From Romboutsia sp. CE17 (GTDB lineage: Bacteria > Bacillota > Clostridia > Peptostreptococcales > Peptostreptococcaceae), in NCBI RefSeq assembly GCF_012317385.1, contig NZ_CP051144.1:434001-498000 (forward strand): a stretch of 64,000 nucleotides of DNA. The letters run 5' to 3'. Every line of letters starts with the position of its first letter. The first letter of the stretch is position 1. Positions 54,747 to 63,492 of this stretch are shown here, in pieces. Under the pieces are notes generated by a model. The model was not told where the DNA came from and did no database searches. It was given only the letters and a program-made list of their open reading frames with translations. The position numbers and the translations under genes are program-made.

Positions 54747-56537
54747 ATGATAAAAAATAGAATTGAAGAGTTAAGAAAAATTATGAATCAAAAAAGTATT
54801 TATGCGTATATAATACCATCTTCGGATTTTCATCAAAGTGAATATGTAGGAGAGTATTTTAAAAGTAGAGAATTTATATCAGGATTTACAGGATCAGCAG
54901 GAACTGTGGTAGTAACAATGGATGAAGCTGGATTGTGGACAGATGGAAGATATTTTTTACAGGCAGAAAAAGAACTTGAAGGTAGTGGAATAAAATTATT
55001 TAAATCTGGAGTAAATGGAGTTCCTGAAATTGAAGACTACTTATTAGAAGTTATGCCAGAGAATTCTGTATTAGGTTTTGATGGTAGAGTAATTTCTGTT
55101 GGTGAAGGAGAAAAATTAAGAGAAAAATTAAAATCTAAAAATATAACGATTACATATGAAGAAGATTTAATAAATGATATATGGACAGATAGAACTACTA
55201 TGTCAGAATCAAAAGGATTTTTATTAGATATAAAATACTCAGGAGAGGATTTTGTTAGCAAGTTAAATAGAGTAAGAGATGTTATGAAAGAAAAAAGCAC
55301 AACAATGCATATAATATCATCTCTTGATGATATTGCTTGGTTGTTTAATATAAGAGGAAGAGATGTTAAGTATAATCCTGTAATACTTTCATACGCAGTA
55401 GTAACATTAGATGAGGTTTATTTATTCGTAGATGAAAATAAATTAACTGATGAAATAAAAGCTGAGCTTAATAAAGGGAATACTATAATAAAACCTTACT
55501 TTGAAATATATGAATTTGTAAAAAGTATAAATGAAGATGAAAAAGTATTATTAGATAAATCTAAGATAAATTTTGCAATCTATAATAATATACCATCTAA
55601 TGTGGAAAAAATAAATTCAATTAATCCAACTATATTATTTAAAGCAATTAAAAATGAAATAGAATTAGAAAATATAAGAAAATGCCATATTAGAGATGGT
55701 GTTGCTATGACTAAATTCATGTATTGGATAAAAAATAATGTTGGAAAAATAGAAATGGATGAATTAAGCATAGATGAAAAATTATTAAGTTTTAGACAAG
55801 AGCAAGATAAATTTATAGAATTAAGCTTTAATACTATAGCAGGGTATAAAGATCATGGGGCTATAATACACTATAGTGCATCAAAAGAAAGTGCATATAA
55901 ATTACAGCCAGAAGGGTTATTATTAGTTGACTCGGGAGGTCAATATTATGATGGAACTACAGATATTACAAGAATGTATGTACTAGGAGATATACCAAAG
56001 GTTCAAAAAGAACATTACACAGCTGTAGTTAAAGGAATGATTAGATTATCTATGGCTAAATTCCTTTATGGTTGCAGAGGTTATAACTTAGACATACTTG
56101 CAAGAGGCCCTATTTGGGATTTAGATTTAGACTATAGATGTGGAACAGGACATGGTATAGGATTTGTACTAAATGTACATGAAGCACCAAATGGATTTAG
56201 ATGGAAAGTGGTTCCAGAAAGAAATGATAGTTGTATATTAGAAGCTGGTATGGTAACTACTAATGAACCAGGAATTTATATAGAAGGATCTCATGGTATA
56301 AGAATAGAGAATGAACTTATAACTATAAAAGGTGAGGAAAATGAATATGGTCAGTTTATGGAATTTGAAGCTGTAACCTTAGTTCCTATAGATTTAGATG
56401 GAATAGATCCAGAGTTAATGGATAGAAAAGAAAAAGAATACTTAAATAGTTATCATAAAAAAGTCTATGATGAAATATCTCCATTCTTAAATGAGGATGA
56501 AAAAGTATGGCTAAAGAAATATACTAGAGCTATATAA
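54747..56537 (+). CDS. X-Pro aminopeptidase (M24B, aminopeptidase P family)
   Basis: Cytoplasmic dinuclear-metal peptidase of 596 residues that removes N-terminal residues before proline. It has the long three-domain form: two creatinase-like N-terminal domains (about 5-300, with SDFHQSEYVG and FTGSAGTVVV) and a pita-bread catalytic domain. Metal ligands are visible in LLVDSGGQYYDGTTDITR (two Asp, about 394-411), GTGHGIG (His, about 470), NEPGIY (Glu, about 506) and FEAVTLVP (Glu, about 541). The ATG at 54747 is preferred over that at 54741 because GGGAG lies 7-8 nt before it. The ybaK gene follows after 23 nt, possibly in the same transcript. Confidence 0.93.
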   Translation: MIKNRIEELRKIMNQKSIYAYIIPSSDFHQSEYVGEYFKSREFISGFTGSAGTVVVTMDEAGLWTDGRYFLQAEKELEGSGIKLFKSGVNGVPEIEDYLLEVMPENSVLGFDGRVISVGEGEKLREKLKSKNITITYEEDLINDIWTDRTTMSESKGFLLDIKYSGEDFVSKLNRVRDVMKEKSTTMHIISSLDDIAWLFNIRGRDVKYNPVILSYAVVTLDEVYLFVDENKLTDEIKAELNKGNTIIKPYFEIYEFVKSINEDEKVLLDKSKINFAIYNNIPSNVEKINSINPTILFKAIKNEIELENIRKCHIRDGVAMTKFMYWIKNNVGKIEMDELSIDEKLLSFRQEQDKFIELSFNTIAGYKDHGAIIHYSASKESAYKLQPEGLLLVDSGGQYYDGTTDITRMYVLGDIPKVQKEHYTAVVKGMIRLSMAKFLYGCRGYNLDILARGPIWDLDLDYRCGTGHGIGFVLNVHEAPNGFRWKVVPERNDSCILEAGMVTTNEPGIYIEGSHGIRIENELITIKGEENEYGQFMEFEAVTLVPIDLDGIDPELMDRKEKEYLNSYHKKVYDEISPFLNEDEKVWLKKYTRAI

Positions 56538-56560
56538 TTAAAAAAAGAAAGGGAGATAAT

Positions 56561-57043
56561 ATGTCAAAGGCAAAAATAAAAACAAATGCAATGAGAATAC
56601 TTGACTCTAATAAAATTAGTTATAATATTCATTCTTATGATACTGGCAAGGATCATGTAGATGGTATTGAAGTGGCGAAAAAAATTGGCAGAGATGTAAG
56701 TGAAGTTTATAAGACTTTAGTTGCTCAGGGAGCAAGTAAAGAGTTTTATGTATATGTAATACCTGTAAATGAAAGCCTAGATTTAAAAAAAGCAGCAAGG
56801 GCGGCTAAAGAAAAGAATATAGAAATGATTCATGTAAAAGACATTAATAAAGTTACAGGTTATATAAGAGGTGGGTGCTCTCCAATTGGTATGAAGAAAC
56901 AATATAAAACATTTTTAAGTGTAAGTGCAGAAAAATTAGAAAATATAATAGTGAGTGCTGGTAAAGTAGGATATCAAATAGAAATTTCTCCAACTGATTT
57001 AAAAAATGTAATAAATTTTGAATCTGTAGATATAATAAAATAG
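56561..57043 (+). CDS. ybaK: Cys-tRNA(Pro)/Cys-tRNA deacylase YbaK
   Basis: Editing-domain protein of 160 residues that hydrolyses Cys-tRNA(Pro) formed by mischarging. Features: the opening KIKTNAMRILDSNKISY, the VYKTLVAQG segment with the essential Lys (about 49-57), FYVYVIPVNESLDLKKAARAA (about 62-82) and GYIRGGCSPIGMKK (about 105-118), which lines the active site. It lies 23 nt after the aminopeptidase gene, with GAAAGGGAGA before the ATG. A strong palindromic terminator overlaps its stop codon. Confidence 0.92.
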   Translation: MSKAKIKTNAMRILDSNKISYNIHSYDTGKDHVDGIEVAKKIGRDVSEVYKTLVAQGASKEFYVYVIPVNESLDLKKAARAAKEKNIEMIHVKDINKVTGYIRGGCSPIGMKKQYKTFLSVSAEKLENIIVSAGKVGYQIEISPTDLKNVINFESVDIIK

Positions 57044-57071
57044 ACTGAGTCATTGACTCAGTCTATTTTAT
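57036..57071. terminator. palindromic terminator after ybaK
   Basis: A 16-bp perfect inverted repeat AAAATAGACTGAGTCA (57037-57052) with TGACTCAGTCTATTTT (57054-57069). It overlaps the ybaK stop codon. Confidence 0.88.
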
Positions 57072-57163
57072 TTTCTGGATACCTCTTCTAGGATTTTATC
57101 ATTAACTATTTCATCAAGTAATCTATGATAAAGTATTTCTGAATAAGAATTTACTATCTTCAT
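57068..57163 (-). CDS. possible short ORF (31 aa) downstream of cvfB
   Basis: An open frame on the minus strand from ATG at 57163 to a stop at 57068, encoding a charged helix-like peptide (MKIVNSYSEILYHRLLDEIV...). No ribosome site precedes it. It follows cvfB by about 57 nt on the same strand and runs into the ybaK terminator. It may be a remnant or chance. Confidence 0.2.
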   Translation of the reverse strand: MKIVNSYSEILYHRLLDEIVNDKILEEVSRK

Positions 57164-57219
57164 GAGAAAATTTATATTAGATTAACTTAAGTTCATCGTT
57201 TGATATTAAAATATAGAAA

Positions 57220-58059
57220 TTATTTAAGATAAGTTCCTTCTGAGTTTTGAATAATAAGATTTTTTTTCATAAGTACACCTAAAGCGCGTTTAAAGTTTTT
57301 CTTACTAGAGTTAAATACAGTATATATTTCTTCTGGTGTAGACTTATCATTAAATCTCATAAAACCATCATTACCTTCTAAGTAACTCATTATAGATGAT
57401 TCTAAGACATCTAATTCTTCTTTTCTATTTTGTCTAGGAGAGAGTCCTAGTTTACCATCTTCATAAATTTTTATAACTTTTAAATTTAATTCTTGCCCAG
57501 GTTTTAATTCTGTAAAATACTCATTGTGAAGTATTACTCCTGCATACTTATTATTTACTACAATCATAGCTGAATTATTAGTCTGGAATCCATAAACTAC
57601 GCCTGTTACGGTATCACCAACATTATATTCATGATCTGTAGTTAAATAAGTATCTATATCAGTAGTAGCAGCTAATCTATTGCTTTTATCAACATATATA
57701 TAGAATGGATACTTTTCACCCTTTTCTAAATCATAAGTTCTAGCCTTGAAAGGAACTAATATATCTTTTGGTAGACCTATATCTATAAAGCTTCCTATTT
57801 TAGTGTGAGCAACAACTTTAAGCATTGCAATTTCGCCGACTTTAGCTTTAGGCTCTATTAAAGTTGCGGCAATTCTATCCTCTGAATCTTTGAATATAAA
57901 AGCTTTAACCTCATCTCCAATATTTATATTGTTTTTTCCAAGTAATCTATTATGTAGTAATATATCATCTTTAGTATTATTTGTTTTTCCATCTAAGAAA
58001 TAGCCAAAATCAGCTTTTCTTTTAACTTTTAATTTATTAAAATCACCTATTTTTATCAA
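57220..58059 (-). CDS. CvfB-like S1 RNA-binding protein
   Basis: A 279-residue protein of the CvfB/YitL family: several S1-type OB domains in a row (about 5-65, 70-130 and 140-205, with TKIGSFIDIGLPKDILVP and GDTVTGVVYG) and a C-terminal winged helix (about 225-279, STPEEIYTVFNSSKKNFKRALGVL). In staphylococci CvfB influences virulence-factor and RNA metabolism; the role here is unknown. The frame is open from the ATG at 58068, but AAGGAG abuts that codon. The TTG at 58059 (MIKIGDF, 9 nt from the site) agrees with the family N-terminus, so I take TTG as the start. Confidence 0.9.
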   Translation of the reverse strand: MIKIGDFNKLKVKRKADFGYFLDGKTNNTKDDILLHNRLLGKNNINIGDEVKAFIFKDSEDRIAATLIEPKAKVGEIAMLKVVAHTKIGSFIDIGLPKDILVPFKARTYDLEKGEKYPFYIYVDKSNRLAATTDIDTYLTTDHEYNVGDTVTGVVYGFQTNNSAMIVVNNKYAGVILHNEYFTELKPGQELNLKVIKIYEDGKLGLSPRQNRKEELDVLESSIMSYLEGNDGFMRFNDKSTPEEIYTVFNSSKKNFKRALGVLMKKNLIIQNSEGTYLK

Positions 58060-58166
58060 GTTAAGCATCTCCTTATTGAAATATTATATAAAAATCTACA
58101 TTTAAATATAATACCATATATTATGTATATTATATTAAATATTTTTTACAAAAATAGAATAAATTA

Positions 58167-58225
58167 TTGAAAGATATAGAAAAAAGCAATACAATAGTGG
58201 TATATACCAAAATTGGTATATACCA
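58167..58225 (+). promoter_or_regulatory. nagR-nagB promoter with double GntR-type operator
   Basis: TTGAAA at 58167-58172, a 17-nt spacer and TACAAT at 58190-58195 form the promoter. Two identical 12-bp palindromes, TGGTATATACCA, lie at 58198-58209 and 58214-58225, over the expected transcription start. They resemble NagR/DasR-class GntR operators, so autorepression released by an amino-sugar phosphate is likely. Confidence 0.82.
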
Positions 58226-58247
58226 CATAAATATAAGCGGTGATTTA

Positions 58248-58982
58248 ATGAAGTTAGTAAATAAAGAAAGTAATATACCTTTGCATATACAACTATCATC
58301 AATAATAAAAGATATGATAGATAGTAAAGATCTAAAAGAAGGGGATTCTATAATATCAGAAAGAGAGCTTTGTAATATACAAAATGTAAGTAGAATGACT
58401 GTAAACAAAGCTATAGTTAGTCTTGTATCAGAAGGTATATTGTATAGAGTTCAAGGTAGAGGTACTTTTGTAGCTAAGAGAAAAGAAAAATATCAGTTTT
58501 CAAATTTAAAAGGATTTACACAGGTTATGAGAGAAAAAGGTGTAAAAATAAAAACTGATCTTTTATCTTTTCAAAAAGAGTTTCCAAGTGAACTTGTAAA
58601 AGAAAAGCTACATATAGCTGATAATTACACTCAAGTTTATAAAGTCGAAAGACTTAGATACATTGAAGAAGAACCATTTGGTATTGAAATTGCTTATATA
58701 TCTGAAGATATGTGCGAAAATTTAGGAAAAAGTATGTTGGAGAATAACTCTCTTTATGATGTTTTACAAAATAATTATAAGTATAAGATAAAAAAAGCAA
58801 ATCAAATGATAGAGCCAATAATCTTGTCAAAAGAAGAATCAATGAAGTTAAAGGTTGAAGAAAATAGCCTTGCATTAAAAATTCATAGAAATTCTTATGA
58901 GGAAAGTGGAAATCCATTGGAATATACAATTTCAATATTTAGAAGTGATAAATATCAGTATGAAATAGTTTTAAATGATTAA
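58248..58982 (+). CDS. GntR/HutC-family regulator, NagR-like
   Basis: A 244-residue repressor with an N-terminal winged helix (about 5-70: IPLHIQLSSIIKDMI, then SERELCNIQNVSRMTVNKAI and GILYRVQGRGTFVA) and a C-terminal UTRA effector domain (about 90-240). Linked to nagB 33 nt downstream, so it probably senses glucosamine-6-phosphate or N-acetylglucosamine-6-phosphate like YvoA/NagR of Bacillus. The frame extends upstream to 58167 across the promoter and operator, so the ATG at 58248, with GGTGATT upstream, must be the start. Confidence 0.9.
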   Translation: MKLVNKESNIPLHIQLSSIIKDMIDSKDLKEGDSIISERELCNIQNVSRMTVNKAIVSLVSEGILYRVQGRGTFVAKRKEKYQFSNLKGFTQVMREKGVKIKTDLLSFQKEFPSELVKEKLHIADNYTQVYKVERLRYIEEEPFGIEIAYISEDMCENLGKSMLENNSLYDVLQNNYKYKIKKANQMIEPIILSKEESMKLKVEENSLALKIHRNSYEESGNPLEYTISIFRSDKYQYEIVLND

Positions 58983-59015
58983 AAATATATTTTAATTTAA
59001 TATTTGGGGGGTATT

Positions 59016-59762
59016 ATGAGAATATTAGTATGTAAAGATTATGAATCAATGAGTAAAAAAGCAGCACAAATAATATTAAGTCAAGTTACATTAAAACCTA
59101 ATTCTGTGCTAGGATTAGCTACGGGTAGTACGCCAATAGGTATGTATAAAAATCTAGTTGACATGTATAAAAATGGAGTTGTTGATTTTTCTGATATTAT
59201 TACATTTAATTTAGATGAATATTATAAACTGCCAATAACTAATGATCAAAGTTATCACTACTTTATGCAAGAGAACTTATTTAATCATATAAATATAAAT
59301 CCAGCCAATATACATATACCAAATGGTATGGCTGATAATATAGAGAAAGAATGTGAGGAATATGAAAATTCTATAAAAGATGCAGGTGGTATAGATATAC
59401 AAATACTTGGAATTGGTAGAAATGCACATATAGGATTTAATGAGCCTACAACAAGTTTTGAAAAAGGTACTCATTTAGTAGATTTAACACCTTCTACAAT
59501 AGAAGCTAATGCAAGATTTTTTAAATCAGAAGATGAAGTTCCTAAAAAAGCAATTACGATGGGGACAGGGTCTATATTTAAAGCTAGAAAAATAGTAATG
59601 TTAGCTTGTGGAGAAGATAAAGCTGATGCTATATATAACACTGTTTATGGAAAAATAACTCCCAAAATACCTGCTTCCATACTTCAACTACATGATGATG
59701 TAGTTCTTATATTAGATGAAGCTGCAGCAAGTAAACTTAGTCCAAGTGACTACTTAAATTAA
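59016..59762 (+). CDS. nagB: glucosamine-6-phosphate deaminase
   Basis: Converts glucosamine-6-phosphate to fructose-6-phosphate and ammonia. 248 residues. Motifs: GLATGSTPIGMYKNL (about 34-48, phosphate loop), FNLDEYYKL (about 67-75, with catalytic Asp region), GIGRNAHIGFNEP (about 134-146, with the catalytic His), and the C-terminal SILQLH. It lacks a long C-terminal allosteric tail, as in Bacillus NagB. The frame opens at a TTG at 59004, but TTGGGGGG is the ribosome site and the ATG at 59016 the start. Second gene of the regulator-nagB unit; no nagA is adjacent. Confidence 0.95.
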   Translation: MRILVCKDYESMSKKAAQIILSQVTLKPNSVLGLATGSTPIGMYKNLVDMYKNGVVDFSDIITFNLDEYYKLPITNDQSYHYFMQENLFNHININPANIHIPNGMADNIEKECEEYENSIKDAGGIDIQILGIGRNAHIGFNEPTTSFEKGTHLVDLTPSTIEANARFFKSEDEVPKKAITMGTGSIFKARKIVMLACGEDKADAIYNTVYGKITPKIPASILQLHDDVVLILDEAAASKLSPSDYLN

Positions 59763-59783
59763 ATTGAAATAAAATTTTAATTT

Positions 59784-59838
59784 AGATACCTCTAATTTAT
59801 TAATTATATTATTTGATTATAAATTAGAGGTATTTCTT
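59784..59838 (+). terminator. terminator after nagB
   Basis: ATACCTCTAATTTAT (59786-59800) and ATAAATTAGAGGTAT (59819-59833) are perfect complements with an 18-nt loop, followed by TTCTTTG. Confidence 0.78.
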
Positions 59839-60073
59839 TGAAAAACTAACTAGAAAATCCGATGAGTTAAATTAAATAATAAAAATAGAGGATATAATGA
59901 TATATACTTACATTTATATATAAAATCATATATTATTTTACTTACTTAGCTAGATTAATGCATTTTTATATAAAATGTAATTATAGAAAAATGGATTATT
60001 TTGTAAAGAAAACACTTGTTATATAATATAAAAAGAATGTATAATTAAGGAAAAAATAAGAGGGATTAAAATT
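59839..60073. other. AT-rich intergenic region with dedA promoter
   Basis: No gene or known RNA element is seen. TTGTTA at 60016-60021, an 18-nt spacer and TATAAT at 60040-60045 form the likely dedA promoter. GAGGGATT before 60074 is the ribosome site. Confidence 0.55.
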
Positions 60074-60676
60074 ATGGAGTTAGATATCTTAATACAAAAT
60101 TTTATAGAACAATATGGAATTATAAGTATATTTATTATTGTTATGTTAGAGTATGCAAACTTACCGCTACCAAGTGAAATAGTATTACCTTTTGCAGGTA
60201 TTATGGTGGTAAAAAGTAATATGAATTTTTTTATAGTGCTTATAGTATCTATATTAGCTGGGGTAGTAGGAAGTATAACTAATTATATTATAGGAGCTAA
60301 ATTTGGAAATCCACTTATAAAATATTTGTTAAAGAAGTATCCAAAAACTAAAAAATCAGTGGAAGCATCTATATGGTGGATGAATAAATATGGAAAAATA
60401 TCAGTTATGATTTCAAGAGTAGTACCTATAGCTAGGACATTTATATCTATTCCTGCAGGAATAAATAAGATGAACATTTTATCTTTTACATTTTATTCTA
60501 CAATAGGAATAGGGATATGGAATACAATACTTATAACTTTAGGATATTTGTTGGGAGATAATTTATCTAAAATAGAGCATATAATGAAAAATTATTCTTT
60601 AGTGGTAGCAGTTTTAATACTAATAATATTCTTTATCGTAATTTTAAAGATGAAAAGAAAAAGAGTTCTCAAGTAA
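60074..60676 (+). CDS. DedA-family membrane protein
   Basis: A 200-residue member of the DedA/SNARE-associated family, some of which flip undecaprenyl phosphate or phosphatidylethanolamine across the membrane. Seen: an amphipathic N-terminus, EYANLPLPSEIVLPFAGIM (about 26-44, re-entrant segment with the conserved Glu), G-rich VGSITNYIIGAKFG (about 66-79), and RVVPIARTFISIPAGINKM (about 115-133) with the conserved arginines. Four to five helices follow the usual pattern. It is a single gene with a terminator inside its last codons. Confidence 0.92.
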   Translation: MELDILIQNFIEQYGIISIFIIVMLEYANLPLPSEIVLPFAGIMVVKSNMNFFIVLIVSILAGVVGSITNYIIGAKFGNPLIKYLLKKYPKTKKSVEASIWWMNKYGKISVMISRVVPIARTFISIPAGINKMNILSFTFYSTIGIGIWNTILITLGYLLGDNLSKIEHIMKNYSLVVAVLILIIFFIVILKMKRKRVLK

Positions 60677-60694
60677 ATGAGAACTCTTTTTTAT
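60657..60694 (+). terminator. terminator after dedA
   Basis: AAAAGAGTTCTCA (60659-60671) and TGAGAACTCTTTT (60678-60690) are perfect complements with a 6-nt loop. The left arm lies in the dedA coding end. Confidence 0.9.
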
Positions 60695-60948
60695 TTTATT
60701 AAAAATAAACTAAAAATATATAAATGTAATATTGATAAGATATAAGGATAGAATATAAAATATATAATTTTCATTATGCAGGTATAAAACTATTAAAAAA
60801 ACTATAAAAATAACTATAATAAAAAAATTAGAGATACTAAACTTTATAAATATTAATATAAACACAATGAAGAGCAATAAACTATAAACTCATTAGAAAT
60901 ACTGCATTACGCTGCAAAATAAAAAATGAAAAAAATATTTAAAAAGTA
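60695..60948. other. AT-rich intergenic region upstream of the polyamine operon
   Basis: About 250 nt of A-rich sequence with no open frame, repeat or RNA structure that I can support. Confidence 0.5.
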
Positions 60949-61015
60949 TTGAATAAAATTGAGAAATTTTATATAATAACTTTTGTTGTTTAGAAATTTT
61001 AAACTGAATGTTTAG
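60949..61015 (+). promoter_or_regulatory. promoter and putative operator of the XRE-potABC operon
   Basis: TTGAAT at 60949-60954, a 17-nt spacer and TATAAT at 60972-60977. Just downstream, GTTTAGAAATTTTAAAC (60988-61004) is an inverted repeat with perfect 5-bp outer arms. GTTTAG recurs at 61010-61015, one 22-nt step further on, which suits autoregulation by the XRE-cupin protein. Confidence 0.65.
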
Positions 61016-61044
61016 TGATTATAATGAAATGAGGAGGTGTAAAT

Positions 61045-61584
61045 ATGGATATCGGTGAGAAAATTAAACGTATGAGAATAGGAAAACAGCTGACCCAAGA
61101 GGAATTGGCTAACAGGTGTGAGCTATCTAAAGGTTTTATATCTCAAGTTGAAAATAACTTAACTTCACCATCCATAGCTACTCTAATAGATATACTAGAA
61201 ATACTAGGAACAAATTTAAGAGAGTTTTTTAATGAAATAGATGATGAAAGAATATCTTTTACGAAAGATGATATGTTTGAGACAGAAGATGAAGAGTTGA
61301 AATATAAATTAAAATGGCTAATTCCTAACTCTCAAAAAAATCAAATGGAGCCTATAATTCTAACCTTATATCCAGGTGGAAAATATAAAGAGGAAAAACC
61401 TCACGAAGGTGAAGAGTTTGGATATGTACTTTCAGGCTATATATACGTACATATAGGAGATAAAAAAAGCAAGGTTAAAAAAGGGGAGAGTTTCTACTTT
61501 AAGCCAAGAGCTAATCACTACATATCTAATGTAGGTAAAAAAGAAGCTAGAGTGGTTTGGGTTAGTACTCCGCCATCATTTTAG
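61045..61584 (+). CDS. XRE-cupin transcriptional regulator (PuuR-like)
   Basis: A 179-residue regulator with an N-terminal HTH_3 domain (about 5-60: IKRMRIGKQLTQEELANRCELSKGFISQVENN) and a C-terminal cupin domain (about 105-175, with EEKPHEGEEFGYVLSG and FKPRANHYISN). Such proteins often sit beside polyamine genes (PuuR, or the regulator of clostridial and bacillary potABCD), and here the gene is followed by potA after 19 nt. It probably controls spermidine/putrescine uptake in response to polyamine. GAGGAGGTG lies before the ATG. Confidence 0.9.
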   Translation: MDIGEKIKRMRIGKQLTQEELANRCELSKGFISQVENNLTSPSIATLIDILEILGTNLREFFNEIDDERISFTKDDMFETEDEELKYKLKWLIPNSQKNQMEPIILTLYPGGKYKEEKPHEGEEFGYVLSGYIYVHIGDKKSKVKKGESFYFKPRANHYISNVGKKEARVVWVSTPPSF

Positions 61585-61603
61585 AAAAGAGGTGCTATTA
61601 TAA

Positions 61604-62650
61604 TTGACAGATAACATAATAAGTTTACAAGGGATATCTAAAACATATGAAGATAACAAAGTTTTAGATGGCTTAAATTTAGATATAAAGAAAAATGAAT
61701 TTTTAACATTACTAGGACCGAGTGGATGTGGTAAAACTACTACGTTAAAAATAATTGCTGGATTTGAATATGCAGATGATGGAAAAGTATTATTTGAAAA
61801 TGAAGATATGAATAATATTCCACCTTATGAGAGAGCAGTAAATACTGTATTTCAAAAATATGCATTATTTCCACATATGAATATTTATGAGAATATAGCA
61901 TTTGGGCTAAAAATAAAAAAATTGCCTAAAAATATAATAGATCAAAAAGTAAAAGAAATGTTAAAGCTAGTAGCACTTGAAGGATTTGAAAATAGAAGCA
62001 TAGAGTCTTTAAGTGGTGGGCAGCAACAAAGAATAGCTATAGCAAGAGCTTTAGTAAATGAACCTAAGGTACTATTATTAGATGAACCACTAGGTGCATT
62101 AGATCTAAAGTTAAGACAAGAGATGCAAACAGAGTTAAAAAAAATACAACAAAAGCTTGGCATAACATTTATATTTGTAACTCATGATCAAGAGGAAGCT
62201 TTAACAATGTCAGATACAATAGTTGTTATGAATAAAGGTAAAATACAACAAATGGGTACTCCTGAAGATATATATAATGAACCTGAAAATGCATTTGTTG
62301 CTAGATTTATAGGTGAAAGTAATATATTTGATGGAATAATGCATGATGATTATAAAGTTGAATTCTGTGATAAACATTTTGAATGTGTTGATAAAGGATT
62401 TGAGAAGGATGAAATTATAGATGTTGTAATAAGACCTGAAGATATAAAAATGACTACAGCAAGTGAAGGAATGTTAAAAGGAGTTGTTACATCAGTAGTA
62501 TTTAAAGGTGTACACTACGAAATTGAGGTTGAAGAGAACGGAAGAAAATGGATAATACATAACACTAAAAATGCCAAGGTAGGAGAAGAGCTTGGTATGG
62601 ATATATATCCAGAAGATATTCATATAATGAAAAAGGTAAGTGAAGCATAA
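61604..62650 (+). CDS. potA: spermidine/putrescine ABC transporter ATP-binding protein
   Basis: A 348-residue ATPase. Walker [10 protein letters not shown] (about 38-46), Q-loop [10 protein letters not shown], signature LSGGQQQR (about 136-143), Walker [12 protein letters not shown] and VTHDQEEAL with the H-loop. The C-terminal part (about 240-348) is the TOBE regulatory domain, with [10 protein letters not shown] and VVIRPEDI. The LFPHM and [10 protein letters not shown] stretches are typical of PotA. The start is TTG with AGAGGTG upstream. Its stop codon overlaps the potB ATG by one base (TAATGA). Confidence 0.95.
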   Translation: MTDNIISLQGISKTYEDNKVLDGLNLDIKKNEFLTLLGPSGCGKTTTLKIIAGFEYADDGKVLFENEDMNNIPPYERAVNTVFQKYALFPHMNIYENIAFGLKIKKLPKNIIDQKVKEMLKLVALEGFENRSIESLSGGQQQRIAIARALVNEPKVLLLDEPLGALDLKLRQEMQTELKKIQQKLGITFIFVTHDQEEALTMSDTIVVMNKGKIQQMGTPEDIYNEPENAFVARFIGESNIFDGIMHDDYKVEFCDKHFECVDKGFEKDEIIDVVIRPEDIKMTTASEGMLKGVVTSVVFKGVHYEIEVEENGRKWIIHNTKNAKVGEELGMDIYPEDIHIMKKVSEA

Positions 62651-63492
62651 TGAAAAGAAAGTCAAACTCATACTTAGCTTCTCCTTATGTTGTATGGAGT
62701 GTTATATTCATAGTAATTCCTTTACTGTTAATAGTATTTTTTGGGTTTACTAAAGAAGTTGAAGGTCGTTTTGTATTTTCTTTAGAAAACTTTGAAAGAT
62801 TAATGCATCCAATATACTTTAAAGTGTTTGGACGTTCATTATGGCTAGCATTCTTATCAACAATTGCATGTATATTAGTAGGTTATCCTACAGCATATAT
62901 AATTTCTAAAGCAAAGGTAAGTAGACAAGGTATTTTGATTTTACTTTTTATACTTCCGATGTGGATGAATTTCTTATTAAGAACTTATGCATGGATGGCT
63001 ATACTAGGTAAAAATGGATTTATAAATAATGTTCTGACTTCATTAGGATTTAATCCTGTAAATATTTTATATACAGATGCAGCAGTATTATTGGGTATGG
63101 TATATAACTTTTTACCTTTTATGGTTCTTCCGATATACACAATACTTTCAAAAATGGATCAAGATTTAGTAAATGCAGCAAAAGATTTAGGTGCCAATAG
63201 TTTTCAAGTGTTTACGAAGGTTATTTTTCCTTTGAGTATACCGGGAGTTGCATCAGGTATAACAATGGTATTTATGCCAGCAGTATCTACTTTCGTAATA
63301 TCTAAATTGCTAGGTGGAGGAAAAATAATGCTTGTTGGTAACTTAATAGAGCAGCAATTTATGTCAGTTGGTGATTGGCACTTTGGATCGGCAGTGTCAA
63401 TATTTATGATGATAATGATATTGATTTCAATGGCATTTATGAATAGATTTGGAAATGAATCAAGCAAGGAAGGCGGTGGATTACTATTTTAA
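62650..63492 (+). CDS. potB: spermidine/putrescine ABC transporter permease PotB
   Basis: A 280-residue permease with six helices. SLWLAFLSTIACILVGYPTAYIISKAK (about 61-87) and the EAA loop DLVNAAKDLGANSFQVFTKVIFPLSIPG (about 176-203) are typical of PotB/PotH. WMNFLLRTYAWMAILG (about 108-123) matches the family core. The start overlaps the potA stop. AGGTAAGTG lies upstream, and potC overlaps its 3' end. Confidence 0.94.
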   Translation: MKRKSNSYLASPYVVWSVIFIVIPLLLIVFFGFTKEVEGRFVFSLENFERLMHPIYFKVFGRSLWLAFLSTIACILVGYPTAYIISKAKVSRQGILILLFILPMWMNFLLRTYAWMAILGKNGFINNVLTSLGFNPVNILYTDAAVLLGMVYNFLPFMVLPIYTILSKMDQDLVNAAKDLGANSFQVFTKVIFPLSIPGVASGITMVFMPAVSTFVISKLLGGGKIMLVGNLIEQQFMSVGDWHFGSAVSIFMMIMILISMAFMNRFGNESSKEGGGLLF

